Of a stretch of 64,000 nt of DNA, positions 1-9,171 are shown in pieces. Under the pieces are notes generated by a model that was given only the letters and a program-made list of their open reading frames with translations, did not search any database and had not been told where the DNA came from. The position numbers and the translations under genes are program-made. The stretch covers positions 64,001 to 128,000 of the forward strand of contig CAJNDS010002835.1 of NCBI GenBank assembly GCA_905221605.1. The letters are read 5' to 3'. Position 1 is the first letter of the stretch. Every line of letters starts with the position of its first letter. This DNA comes from Symbiodinium natans (taxonomy: Eukaryota; Sar; Dinophyceae; Suessiales; Symbiodiniaceae).

Positions 1-1
1 G

Positions 2-115
2 AGTGGCGGTGCATCCCTCCGGAGCCCCCTCGCCAAGAGTGGCAAGGGTGCCAAGGGCGTCAAGGGCAAGGAAGGGAAAGGACCGACCTTTGCACAGGCG
101 CTTGTCCACAATCTT
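2..115 (+). CDS. Lys/Gly-rich exon-like segment at left edge, gene unidentified
   Basis: Reading from base 2, the + strand gives an open, biased stretch that includes LAKSGKGAKGVKGKEGKG, followed by PTFAQALVHN, and then runs into a CT tract typical of introns here. Composition (Lys, Gly, Ser) looks like a disordered coding exon rather than a random frame. A second Ala-rich open stretch (about 299-400, roughly GASPAAAAAAAAREAAAGAG) and a third (about 417-470, containing AVAAAAEAEALALGSD) lie on the same strand and could be further exons of the same gene. No domain is recognisable. The gene would begin left of the window. Confidence 0.25.
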
Positions 116-117
116 CA

Positions 118-187
118 TCTCTCTCTTTCGTTCTTCCTTTCTTTCTCTCTCTCTCTCTCTCTCTGTCTCTCTTTCTCTCTTTCTCTC

Positions 188-236
<49 letters not shown>

Positions 237-238
237 CT
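118..238. repeat. CT-rich microsatellite
   Basis: Interrupted (CT)n/(TTTCTCT)n tract of about 120 bases. Such pyrimidine tracts recur in introns and intergenic DNA across this window (31.1, 31.9, 34.0, 42.8, 45.4 kb). Confidence 0.9.
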
Positions 239-1149
239 CTTGTGAGCCCTATAGTGCGTGTTTGTTTGCTTTGCCAGCGTGTGCGCCGGAAAGGGGAGCA
301 TCAGCCCCGGCGCTTCGCCAGCTGCCGCTGCTGCAGCGGCAGCAAGAGAGGCTGCCGCAGGCGCTGGGTCCTCCAAGCTGCGAGCTCAGTAGTGAACGGA
401 GCTCATTTGCCAGGTGCCGTTGCCGCCGCTGCCGAGGCCGAGGCTCTTGCCTTAGGCTCAGACTTTTGTTGCAGTTGCATGTGTTTGCTGCGAATCATGT
501 GCTGGGGTGATCTCGTGCCTGCGTTCCGAGTCTTCTCAGGCACAGCGGTGTCTCGTCATGGCGACCAAGACCTCCGGAATTCAAACCTCAGACGGTTGGC
601 CTGGCATGTGGCTCATTATCATGTGTTTGCTGTGCCGGGCTTGAGACAACATGGCCAGAGGCCCACCGGCCCCGGTGCCCTCGGTGCCCTCGGCGCCCTC
701 GGCGCCCTCGCCCCGACGGGTCCTGCGTGCAGGTGAAGCCGAGAGCTGCCGCGAGAGCTGCGAAAGATGTATCGCGCTCCTCTGCAGCTTCTATTGGTCT
801 TTTCCTGACAGGTCCTCACTGGGGCTCCTCGGTAGCGGGGGCCTAAGTTGTGCACGGCTGTGTCCCAGCCTCCTAGACCAATATAGGCTAGATCTTTGTA
901 TGTGCAGGCGACGGGCTTCGAGGGCTTTGAGAGTGCCTCGGCTCCCTCGGCATTGTTTTTCTCATGATTGTCCTTTCTCTCTGTTCTTTCAAAACAAAAA
1001 CGGGGGCAAATAATGGCAAACGTATGGTTGGTGAGAGTTCGAATCAATCCGGCATCGCAGGGCACTCCCTCGAGGCCTCCGACTCATTTGACCCTGCCCC
1101 CCGCAGCCGGCGGAGGCACAGCGAGGCCCCTCTGAGTGGGCTCAACAAA
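239..1149. other. No confident gene; GC-rich DNA with Ala-rich open stretches
   Basis: The interval holds the Ala-rich open stretches mentioned for the left-edge segment and a short tandem repeat of GGTGCCCTC/GGCGCCCTC near 673-712. The frames are mutually overlapping and none shows a domain. I see no RNA gene or clear signal here. Confidence 0.4.
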
Positions 1150-1227
1150 TCAGAAAGAGCCTGAAGGAAAAGAGAAAGCAAGCAAAAAGCCGACCATTTC
1201 TCTCTGGATATACTGGAAACCACTTAA

Positions 1228-2275
1228 CATTAATAAAAAGAGATGTGAGAAGAAGACAGAACTAATTCTAAGGTGTAATAATGGTGGATTTCCAAGATAT
1301 GTAAAAAGCCAATTAAAGATTTTTGTACCAGTTGGTAAGGATATTAAGATTGTAACTCCTGTAAAATAAGCTCTTGTATCACTTTCTAAACCTACAGTAT
1401 ACATATGATGCCCCCAAACAAGACTTCCAAGAAGAGAAATAGATGACATGGCAAAGATCATTGATTGGTTACCAAAGATTATTAATTGTAAAATCCCAGA
1501 AATTATTATGGAAATGATCCCAAATGCAGGAATTATTAAGATGTAAACTTCTGGATGTCCAAGAAGCCAAAATAAATGTTGATAGAATATAGGATCTCCT
1601 CCAAATATAGGATCAAAGAAAAGTGTATTAGAATGAAGATCACCCAATATTAAAAGAAGTGTACCAGATAAGATTGGTAATGTTAATAAAAGCATGAAAG
1701 CTGTAATCAAGAAAGCCCAAGGAAATAATGGGATAGTCTTTAATGTCAGATAATAAGATCTCAGATTTAGAATTGTTGTCCAAAAGTTAAGAGATGTAAG
1801 ACATGAAGATATACCAGAGATTAATAATCCAAATATAAGATTTCCTGTACTTGAAGGTGATAAAGTCATAAAAGAAGTGGATAATGGTGGAAAAAATGTT
1901 CATCCTGTACCACCTCCAAATTCTGAGATTATAGAAAGGATTAGGAAAAGATATGAAAGTAAAAGAATTAAGATAGAAAAATTATTGACTCTAGGATATA
2001 CCACTTCTGGAGACCCTTGAAAGATAGGTACAAAATAATTTCCAAATCCTCCAAACAAGCCAGGCATTACTAAAAAGAAGATCATAAGAAAGCCATGCAG
2101 TGTAATGCTTATATTATAGAAGTTCTGGTTTTCTGGAGATATAATCCTATTTCCTGATGGATATAATTCTATTCTTATAAGGACTGATATTAATGTTCCG
2201 GAGATTCCAAAGATGAATCCAGATAATAAATAATAAATTCCTAAGCCTTTATGATTTCAATTTTTAACTAGTGAT
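1228..2275 (-). pseudogene. cox1: Nuclear copy of mitochondrial cox1 (NUMT), truncated, two in-frame TGA codons
   Basis: The minus strand encodes most of cytochrome c oxidase subunit I, the haem-copper catalytic subunit of the inner mitochondrial membrane. Landmarks in order are NHKGLGIYY near the N terminus, GLFGGFGNYFVPIFQGSPEV, VNNFSILILLLSYLF, GNLIFGLLISGISSCLTSL, DLHSNTLFFDPIFGG, FWLLGHPEVYILIIPAFGII and HHMYTVGLESDTRAYFTG. Similarity stops after SHLFLLM, near 1228, and the frame runs into unrelated sequence, so the C-terminal third is missing. Two TGA codons interrupt the frame: at 1900-1902 (minus strand) at a conserved Trp, and at 2257-2259, where the dinoflagellate protein usually has Cys. 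The flanks are GC-rich nuclear-type DNA, so this is most likely a mitochondrion-to-nucleus transfer. A chimeric mitochondrial contig is less likely because nuclear genes follow on the same molecule. Confidence 0.88.
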
Positions 2276-2635
2276 AGAAAAGATACGAACGGGCCAGTAA
2301 TTTTATATTAAAAGGAATGGTGGTTTCGTTCGCTAGTTCACACGGCTCACGCATTACGAAGACTCATGAACTACCTTAAAGACCCTGAACTATAACACGT
2401 CCTGTCAACTCACCTCACTCTTGACTCTGAAGCTCTATCTCTAGCTCCTGTTGACAGACCATGAACTCAGTGAATCAACCATTAATACCATGAATCCGCC
2501 CTTGAGACCCCATTTCCAGGTCATTTAACCTCTGTTCCCTTCATATCTTGGTCTAACCGTTCACACCCTTGGAATCGCATGCCAGGTTAACCGCTCTCTG
2601 AATCACCCATACAATCATCACCTGTCTCCCTTTCT

Positions 2636-2755
2636 TGGTGCTCTTTTCCTTCACTTCATTCGCCCCGTTATAATAGTACGTTTGTTGGTGAACTTGTGCA
2701 CGCAACAACCGTAATATTATAATAAAGGGGCATGAAGTGAGAGAAAAGAACGCAC
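2636..2755. repeat. Imperfect inverted repeat, arms ~40 bp
   Basis: The left arm near 2636-2685 (contains CACTTCATTCGCCCC and TATAATA) is matched by the reverse complement of about 2712-2755 (contains GGGGCATGAAGTG). The arms flank a loop of about 30 bases. It is the first of two palindromes next to the cox1 copy. Confidence 0.65.
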
Positions 2756-2765
2756 GAAAACCACC

Positions 2766-2842
2766 AAAAACCCCAATTTTAATATTAAATTCACGCGTCC
2801 ACTTCGTTACCTTGTAATTTAATATTATTATTGGGGGATTTT
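2766..2842. repeat. AT-rich inverted repeat, arms ~27 bp
   Basis: AACCCCAATTTTAATATTAAA near 2768-2790 (first part of the arm) pairs with the reverse complement of the TTTAATATTATTATTGGGGG stretch near 2817-2836. The loop is about 25 bases. It resembles the AT-rich palindromes common in dinoflagellate mitochondrial DNA and may be of the same origin as the cox1 copy. Confidence 0.65.
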
Positions 2843-3030
2843 GGACTAGCCCGTGTGGTTGATCTGGGGCTGAGTCTTAATGTCTTGAGTTACTAACCGG
2901 CTTAGAGACCAGTCCAACCGCAGCACCCACCACACCTTGAGACCCTAACTCTCAGACCCTCATGATAAGTTCTTAGACCCTGGTATCTAGCTGTTGACAG
3001 ATCACGCCCATGAATCCGCCCTTGAGACCC

Positions 3031-4066
3031 TTGCCGCTTGAGCACACCGCACAATTTCAATCTTCCGAAGACCTGGGAGGTGAGAGCTCCCAGAGTGGAC
3101 GTCCTGGCACAGGCCCGGAAGACCGCACAGACGCTGGCTTTGGAACTCGAGGAGACCTGCTTGAGCGCTGCTGGCCAGGGGAAGAGGCCCAGACTTGGGC
3201 AACGGGGCTAAAGTTGCTAAAAGCTGAGTTTGTGGAGTGTGTGGTACCGTACGACGCTCGCTGGTGGAAATTCGTGTGATTCAAGTTCGCGACACCAAAA
3301 TGTTTAACACCCTTGGGGATCTTGGGGCCTCGGCATGCAAGGCGTCAACACGTGGTTCGTTGCAAGCATCATCTCCAGAAGCCGCTTCTACAGGGTATCG
3401 CCGCTTATGCATTCTTCAAGCATTGAAAGCCCATGGCCCGTGCTTGAATAGCCCCCTTAATGAGTTGGACTCTGCGTTAAATACTTGGGGCCTCAATGGG
3501 CCTCCTCTTCTAAGGCAAGTTTGCCGGGGTGTACAGTATTCTGCGACCTGTGTCCTTCGCCGTCGCCAAAAACAATCTCGGCTGCCGGGGGAGTGGCTCC
3601 TTTGAGCAAATCCGATGGACCGGTTAAAGAGCAACAACATCCAACGAAAGGGGGAGGGGAACTCCGTAAGCAGGGTCCGCACATGGGGGACCTCGGAGTT
3701 CCGCATTTTTCAGGGTTCTCTAGCAGCTCTACCAGTAGCACATCCAAGAGCCACATGTGCTGCAGACGCCCCCCAAGTTGCACGACTGGGATTCAAGCTT
3801 TGTGTTGCACTTGGCCACTGAATCATATACTTGTGAAGTCGTACTCCTTTTGATGGCGTGGCCTTGTTTGAGTTCTTTTTGACTCACATTGTGCAATCTG
3901 AGCACTTGCCCTCACTCGTCTGGGACAGGTAGCGCGATACATTCGCACTGCCTTCATTGCATCCTTGCCCGCGCTTGCCAGGAACGTGGAGTGGGCAACT
4001 GGAGACCTGTACGGGCTTGGCCGTGATGCAGGCTGTGTGAGTGGGACATCTGGGACCAACAATCAT
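3031..4066. other. No confident gene; one exon-like segment
   Basis: Within this interval the + strand at about 3092-3175 reads VDVLAQARKTAQTLALELEE after an AG acceptor-like site, which has the look of a helical coding exon. Neighbouring frames show nothing recognisable. No RNA gene or repeat array was seen before the ATGT tract. Confidence 0.25.
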
Positions 4067-4067
4067 C

Positions 4068-4164
4068 TGTATGTATGTATGTATGTATGTATGTATGTAT
4101 GTATGTATGTATGTATGTATGTATGTATGTATGTATGTATGTATGTATGTATGTATGTATGTAT
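4068..4164. repeat. (ATGT)n microsatellite
   Basis: About 24 near-perfect copies of a 4-base unit, ending in a short TA-rich tail. Confidence 0.97.
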
Positions 4165-4204
4165 ATATGTATATTAATATGTATATATGATTCTATGCAG
4201 AGTT

Positions 4205-4350
4205 GCGCCCCGGGATTTTAGGGTTTTAGGACGCAGGGTTTTCAAGGTTTTGTGGGTTTAGCGTACGGTTTTCTTTTCTGGGCGTTAAGGGTTTGTTTAG
4301 GGTTGCAGGTTTTCGGGTTCGTGTATTGTTTGGGGTTTGTCTGATCCTGG
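4205..4350. repeat. Degenerate telomere-like TTTAGGG sequence
   Basis: Repeated variants of TTTTAGGG, TTTTAGG, GGGTTTAG and TTTAGGGTT are spaced with near-telomeric periodicity. They are too diverged to be a functional telomere. Compare the opposite-strand CCCTAAA variants near 21.0-21.2 kb and 27.03 kb. Confidence 0.5.
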
Positions 4351-4449
4351 GTTTAAGTGAGGAGGGGGGTTGCGGTGGGGATACCAGGATACCATGGGGG
4401 GTAACCTGCTGACACGGCGACACGGAACCACATATATCAGGCCTCGTTC

Positions 4450-4566
4450 ATGTTTTCCGTCATGGGAGGCGACACGTTGCTGCACGAGTTTGCCGAGCAC
4501 GTGGAGCGGATGGGCTTCGCGACCGTGGTGCTGCCGGCATTTGTTCTGATCCCTTTGATGACTTGA
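4450..4566 (+). CDS. Short exon-like ORF upstream of RING exon, unidentified
   Basis: An ATG at 4450 opens a 38-codon frame beginning MFSVMGGDTLLHEFAEHVER and continuing MGFATVVLP, with a possible GC donor right after the latter (CCG|GCATTT). The amphipathic, charged composition looks coding. It lies upstream of the RING exon on the same strand and could be an early exon of that gene, but I cannot prove linkage and no family is recognised. Confidence 0.35.
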   Translation: MFSVMGGDTLLHEFAEHVERMGFATVVLPAFVLIPLMT

Positions 4567-4817
4567 GATGAGTTGAGATGAGTTGATGCAGGTTCTCGGA
4601 GAGCATGTAATATCATGTAATCTAATGCAGAGGAGTGGTGGCGTGGCGAGTCTCTTGGCTGGTGCAACGAACCTGGCCCGGCCCTTCCAAGCGATGGGCC
4701 CTGGCCGGAGATGTGCGACACAAAGCCCGGGCCTCATGAGTTGCCATTGAGGGCTGTTGGGGGTGTGTTACGTCTGTTATACGTGCTGTTACTGATGCTC
4801 ATGCTGATCCAGTATGC

Positions 4818-5162
4818 TTGAGCGCTGTGCTGAGGCCGGTGCCCGTGTCTCGTCGAAGGTTTGGATCCTGGGGCTACGCGCTCCGTGTTCGTGTGGGTTG
4901 GGAGAGCGAGCGCCAGCGTCCCGCATCCAGCCAGCTGGATGCACTGCGCAGGGCATCTGAGTTCTCGGTGTCCCCTCGGGCTCGTCCACCCAGCCGATGC
5001 CCCGTGTGCCGCGACGGCAGCCACCGACGAGCACAACTGCAGCCCTGTGGCCACCTCTTCTGTCGGCCCTGTGCCAAGCGCCTTCTCGGCCGAGCCTGCC
5101 TGCGTTGCGGTGTGATCTGCCGGGAGGCTCGTACGTACATACTCGTACCAAAACTCTCATAA
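4818..5162 (+). CDS. RING-finger (C3HC4) protein exon, likely E3 ubiquitin ligase
   Basis: The frame closes with a compact RING-HC finger: CPVCRDG, an 11-residue spacer, QPCGHLFCRPCAKRLLG, then ACLRC. The eight ligands follow C-x2-C, C-x-H-x2-C-x2-C, C-x2-C spacing. RING domains of this type recruit a ubiquitin-charged E2 and promote transfer to a substrate. The stop is at 5160-5162, but a good donor (GCTC|GTACGT) at about 5131 could instead splice onward. The N-terminal part, before about residue 45, is Arg-rich and may be partly intron: acceptor-like sites lie near 4860 and 4950, so the true exon start is uncertain. No substrate-binding domain is visible. Confidence 0.7.
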   Translation: MSAVLRPVPVSRRRFGSWGYALRVRVGWESERQRPASSQLDALRRASEFSVSPRARPPSRCPVCRDGSHRRAQLQPCGHLFCRPCAKRLLGRACLRCGVICREARTYILVPKLS

Positions 5163-6940
5163 CTCCTGTTACCAGAAGAACATAAAAAAGATAGGGAGGG
5201 ATCTGAAGGAAAAAAGTTATTTAGTTCAGCGCCACGTGCTTACAGACTCTTCCAGTTTCTTGAGGGTCTTGTTTGGCTTCTGCTGAGGTGGAGGACTGCC
5301 AGTTCCAAGCACCGGCTGCAAGGCCTCTGGACGGCGGCGACATTGACAAAATCCCCCAAGTGGTGTGGGGTCCGACCGGCGGCTCCTATGCTCTGCGCCC
5401 CTTCGCGCAGCAGCGATCGCCATCGCGACTCAAAGCCAAACCCAAGGCTCGCTGCGCAGTGATTGCTTTTTGTTCACAATGTACAATAATGTACAGGTCT
5501 TTCCAGATGTGTAGTCTGTATATGTCTGTATGGTCCAGTGTAACTCTGGCAGGCCCTTCAGGTGTGCGACATGCCGAAGGGATGACAACTCCCCTCATTG
5601 AGAACAGCATCTTGCCGGCCTTCAGCGCGACGTTCATCGAGCTGCAATTACTATGGCCACGTTGCTGCCACGCGCTTTTGACCCCTGAGATGACGTGAAG
5701 ACGTTGCGTAGCACGGTGCAAGCAGCGCCAAACCTGGACGCAGCTGCAGGCGCTGTGGCACTGGCCTCGTGTGGCCTTCCTCGGCGTTTCGCGCTCTCCG
5801 ACATGGATGATCTTGGACAAGCTCGCGATTTCTTGCGAATCTCTGAAGCTTCCCGGCCCCAACATGCTAATGCCGCTAATGCAGAGGCGAACCGTTCGGT
5901 TGCACCAGAAAAATTGAAGTCGCTGCGAGATGCCAAAAAAAGTTCTTATTGAATTGGCTCACCCTGAATGACGTCCAATGTTCTCGAAAGATATCCTTTT
6001 TGCACTAGCAGCAGCATCACCGCAGGCACCTGAGGTGGCTTCAGCCAATGGCTCTGCTGGCGTGTTGCCTAGAAAAGGAATGTTTCACGTGACAGGCGGA
6101 TGAAGAGTTGTTTTGAATATCCTGCCCAAGGCGATCCTGACGGGCATGTGGGATCAGCGTGCGCCATCAGCGGCAGGGAGACCTCGCCGCGGACGACCCA
6201 GGTGGCATCACCCCTACCTTATAAATCATCGCCGGGGGGGGATCGCTGTTCAAGCATGTGTTTCGGCCAGCCACGGCCAGGCGGAATGGGTGGGGGCATC
6301 ACGTAGGCCCTAAACAGCTGAAATCTATTTTGAGGGACTTGTCTATTGTCCGGCAAAATGCTTTGTTTTGGTCACCGGGCATTTTGGGGGCTTCGCGCGG
6401 TGAAGCGGACTTCTCCAGGCACCCTGGAAATGGTTTTGGGAGGGGTCAGCTCCGCCGACCCCTCGTGCCATCATTATTGTCTGACCCGGCGGGAATTGAA
6501 AAATCGATCGGGAGATATACAAGCTCTCGACAAAAACTGCTGCCTAGAGTCAACCAATCGACGTTCGAGAGCTCGGCGGCTCACATCGGCTCACAGCACA
6601 TATCGGCACCACCACCAGAGAGGCAGCTAGATGAGCCGGGGAGATGATGGCGCGGCTCCAAAGATCCCTCGCCGACGTCTTGCCGGATATGTCTCGACAC
6701 TCCGGGCAGCCCATGAAGCAGCACATGACATAGCATCAAAGCGTTTCAGGTTTAGGGTTGAAAGCGTGTAAGCCTCAACGGGAAAACCCGGCAATGATTG
6801 CAGACGTGTCTGACCCTCAATGGGAAAACCCGGAAATGTTTGCAGACGGGTTGACCCTGTCGAGGCAGGGGTCCTCGCCGAAAATGATTGCTGGGGGGGT
6901 CCCCCACGAAATAATTGCAAGGGAGGGTGTAATTTGACAG
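5163..6940. other. No confident gene; one short ORF and a stray repeat copy
   Basis: A + strand frame at about 5695-5952 reads GLPRRFALSDMDDLGQARDF and has coding-like composition but no known domain. Around 6120-6220 the sequence (AGACCTCGCCGCGGACG and neighbours) is a diverged single copy of the 160-bp unit that forms the array starting near 6941. Otherwise nothing is supported here. Confidence 0.35.
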
Positions 6941-8117
6941 CGCGGGGTGAGCAGGTGGCCACCGTTGGTAGCATCGCCGGTACGCCACTTGGAGAGATCT
7001 CTTTTGCCATGTTGCGCTCGTGTCTTGAGATTCCAGGCCTGCCTGCTGGACATCAGACAGCGGCTAGCACCATCACTGCCAGCGAGACCTCGCCGCAGAC
7101 GAGCGAGGTGGCCACCGCTGGTGGCACCGCCGGTGCACAGCTCGGAAGTGGCAGGTGGAGAAGTCGCCATGTTGCGTTTGTGTCTTGAGATTCCAGGCCT
7201 GCCTGCTGGACATCAGACAGCGGCTAGCACCATCACTGCCAGCGAGACCTCGCCGCAGACGAGCGAGGTGGCCACCGCTGGTGGCACCGCCGGTGCACAG
7301 CTCGGAAGTGGCAGGTGGAGAAATCGCCATGTTGCATTTGTGTCTTGAGAATCCAGGCTTGTCTGCTGGACATCAGACAGCGGCTAGCACCATCACTGCC
7401 AGCGAGACCTCGCCGCAGACGAGCGAGGTGGCCACCGCTGGTGGCACCGCCGGTGCACAGCTCGGAAGTGGCAGGTGGAGAAATCGCCATGTTGCATTTG
7501 TGTCTTGAGAGTCCAGGCTTATCTGCTGGACATCAGACAGCGGCCAGCACCATCACTGCCAGCGAGACCTCGCCGCAGACGAGCGAGGTGGCCACCGCTG
7601 GTGGCACCGCCGGTGCACAGCTCGGAAGTGGCAGGTGGAGAAATCGCCATGTTGCATTTGTGTCTTGAGATTCCAGGCCTGCCTGCTGGACATCAGACAG
7701 CGGCTAGCACCATCACTGCCAGCGAGACCTCGCCGCAGACGAGCGAGGTGGCCACCGCTGGTGGCACCGCCGGTGCACAGCTGAGAAGTGGCAGGTGGAG
7801 AAATCGCCATGTTGCATTCGTGTCTTGAGAATCCAGGCTTATCTGCTGGACATCAGACAGCGGCTAGCAACATCACTGCCAGCGAGACCTCGCCGCAGAC
7901 GAGCGAGGTGGCCACCGCTGGTGGCACCGCCAGTGCACAGCTGAGAAGTGGCAGGTGGAGAAATCGCCATGTTGCATTCGTGTCTTGAGAATCCAGGCTT
8001 ATCTGCTGGACATCAGACAGCGGCTAGCACCATCACTGCCAGCGAGACCTCGCCGCAGACGAGCGCGGTGGCCACCGCTGGTGGCACTGCCGGTGCACAG
8101 CTCGGAAGTGGCAGGTG
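6941..8117. repeat. 160-bp tandem repeat, ~7 copies plus a decayed half unit
   Basis: Units begin at about 7005, 7165, 7325, 7485, 7645, 7805 and 7965 (marker GCCATGTTGC), and 6941-7004 is a degenerate half unit. Copies differ at only a few positions, for example the residues around AGATTCCAGGCCTGCC versus AGAATCCAGGCTTATC. The period is not a multiple of three, so open frames shift from unit to unit and do not describe a repeat protein. Confidence 0.95.
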
Positions 8118-8271
8118 AAGAGAGAGAGCTCCTCAAGCTTCCTTTCTGTGTTGGACTTCCAGGTGACTCTGTTGGACTCCAGAGATCAGCACACAGCGAC
8201 ACCAATGCATCGTCACAGGATTCTGGGCAAGCTTCGCAGCTTGGCCTTTGCCGTCTTCAACACTTCCATTT

Positions 8272-8416
8272 GGGGGGGGGGGGGGGGGGGGGGGTGGTTA
8301 TTGTAAGTGGTGGAACTCAGAGGTCGGGCGTAAGATGTAGGGAGGAAAGGGGTGGGGGGTGATGATGGCTGGTGACGGGCGTTGGGGGGGCGGGGATAGG
8401 TGAGGGGTGGTGGAGT
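8272..8416. repeat. Poly-G run followed by G-rich DNA
   Basis: A run of 23 G residues (8272-8294) is followed by about 120 bases rich in GGTGG/GGGGG, with a second G-run cluster near 8353-8402. It could form G-quadruplexes on the + strand. Confidence 0.85.
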
Positions 8417-8720
8417 GTTTAACACTTCCCAAACTGGCGCTTGGTGATAGAGGCGAGACAAAGGCTTTACGGCGGATATGTGGCGAGAACACCCGGAGCT
8501 ACCGGTATGTTGTACATGTTTTCTCACACAAACTTAAGCAACTCTTGCATGCCATCGTAAACCCAAATTTAGGAGCTTCCTTGAGAGCAGTTCTCCGCAG
8601 GGGGGATCCCAAATAAATGCAACCAATACATCCCAAAGCCCCTCCTGCTGCATTGATGCAAAACTACCTGGAAAGCCGTCCGTCGCACAGCTGAAATTAA
8701 GCCTCGGTGCAATCTCTCAG

Positions 8721-8984
8721 GTCTGCCTGGGCACAGCTTCCACCTGGTTGGGCGATGTATTCAACAGCGCAGGGCCACATCTTCTACTACCACCAGGGCC
8801 GGACGCCCAACCTGTGATGAATCCATAACATCTGAGCATGGGGTCGAAGACACGGGAAGGGCTCTTTCTGAGGCACCGGAACGTCTCAATGGGAGAAGCC
8901 CACCGCCTGATGCAAAACGGTTCGTGAGCATGTTGATACGGGATGCAATGGCTTCAGCAGACATCTGGCCATCGGCTGCTTAAC
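8721..8984 (+). CDS. WW-domain protein, 3' exons (partial)
   Basis: After an acceptor (CTCTCAG|G at 8720) the frame reads SAWAQLPPGWAMYSTAQGHI followed by FYYHQGRT. This matches the first half of a WW domain: LPxGW, then G-x-x-YY. WW domains bind proline-rich ligands and occur in splicing, transcription and ubiquitin-ligase proteins. The second conserved Trp must come from a later exon. A downstream frame from about 8837 (after an AG) gives a plausible terminal exon, with SPPPDAKRFVSMLIRDAMAS and a TAA stop at about 8982-8984. The exact join between the two segments is not resolved; GA and GC donors are possible near 8790. IMP4 starts only about 190 bases downstream on the same strand. Upstream exons were not found. 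Confidence 0.6.
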
Positions 8985-9171
8985 TGCTTGTCATGTATGT
9001 CCGGCGTTTGCCATGGGTTCCCTGGCAGCGAGCCTTCAAGTAGCACGTGCTGAGATGTTCACATACTTCATACATCAACTTTAGCTTTCCCAACTCGTTA
9101 GGCACCGCAGGAAGCCACAGGAACATGATATCTGCTCGAACTCCTCAAGCTGCAGCCAAACGCACGACCTC

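Larger units (their letters stand above)
2488..3030. repeat. 23-bp direct repeat flanking a ~500-bp segment
   Basis: Bases 2488-2510 and 3008-3030 are identical over 23 positions (starting CCATGAATCCGCC and ending GAGACCC). Related words such as GTTGACAGA also occur just before both copies. The enclosed segment carries the two palindromes described separately. This could be a short tandem duplication that has diverged internally, or the target duplication of an inserted segment. Confidence 0.6.

Noticed and set aside
6947-8362. Series of about 117-codon frames repeated every 160 bases
   Set aside because: The 160-bp period is not a multiple of three, so the frame shifts with each unit; this is a DNA repeat.
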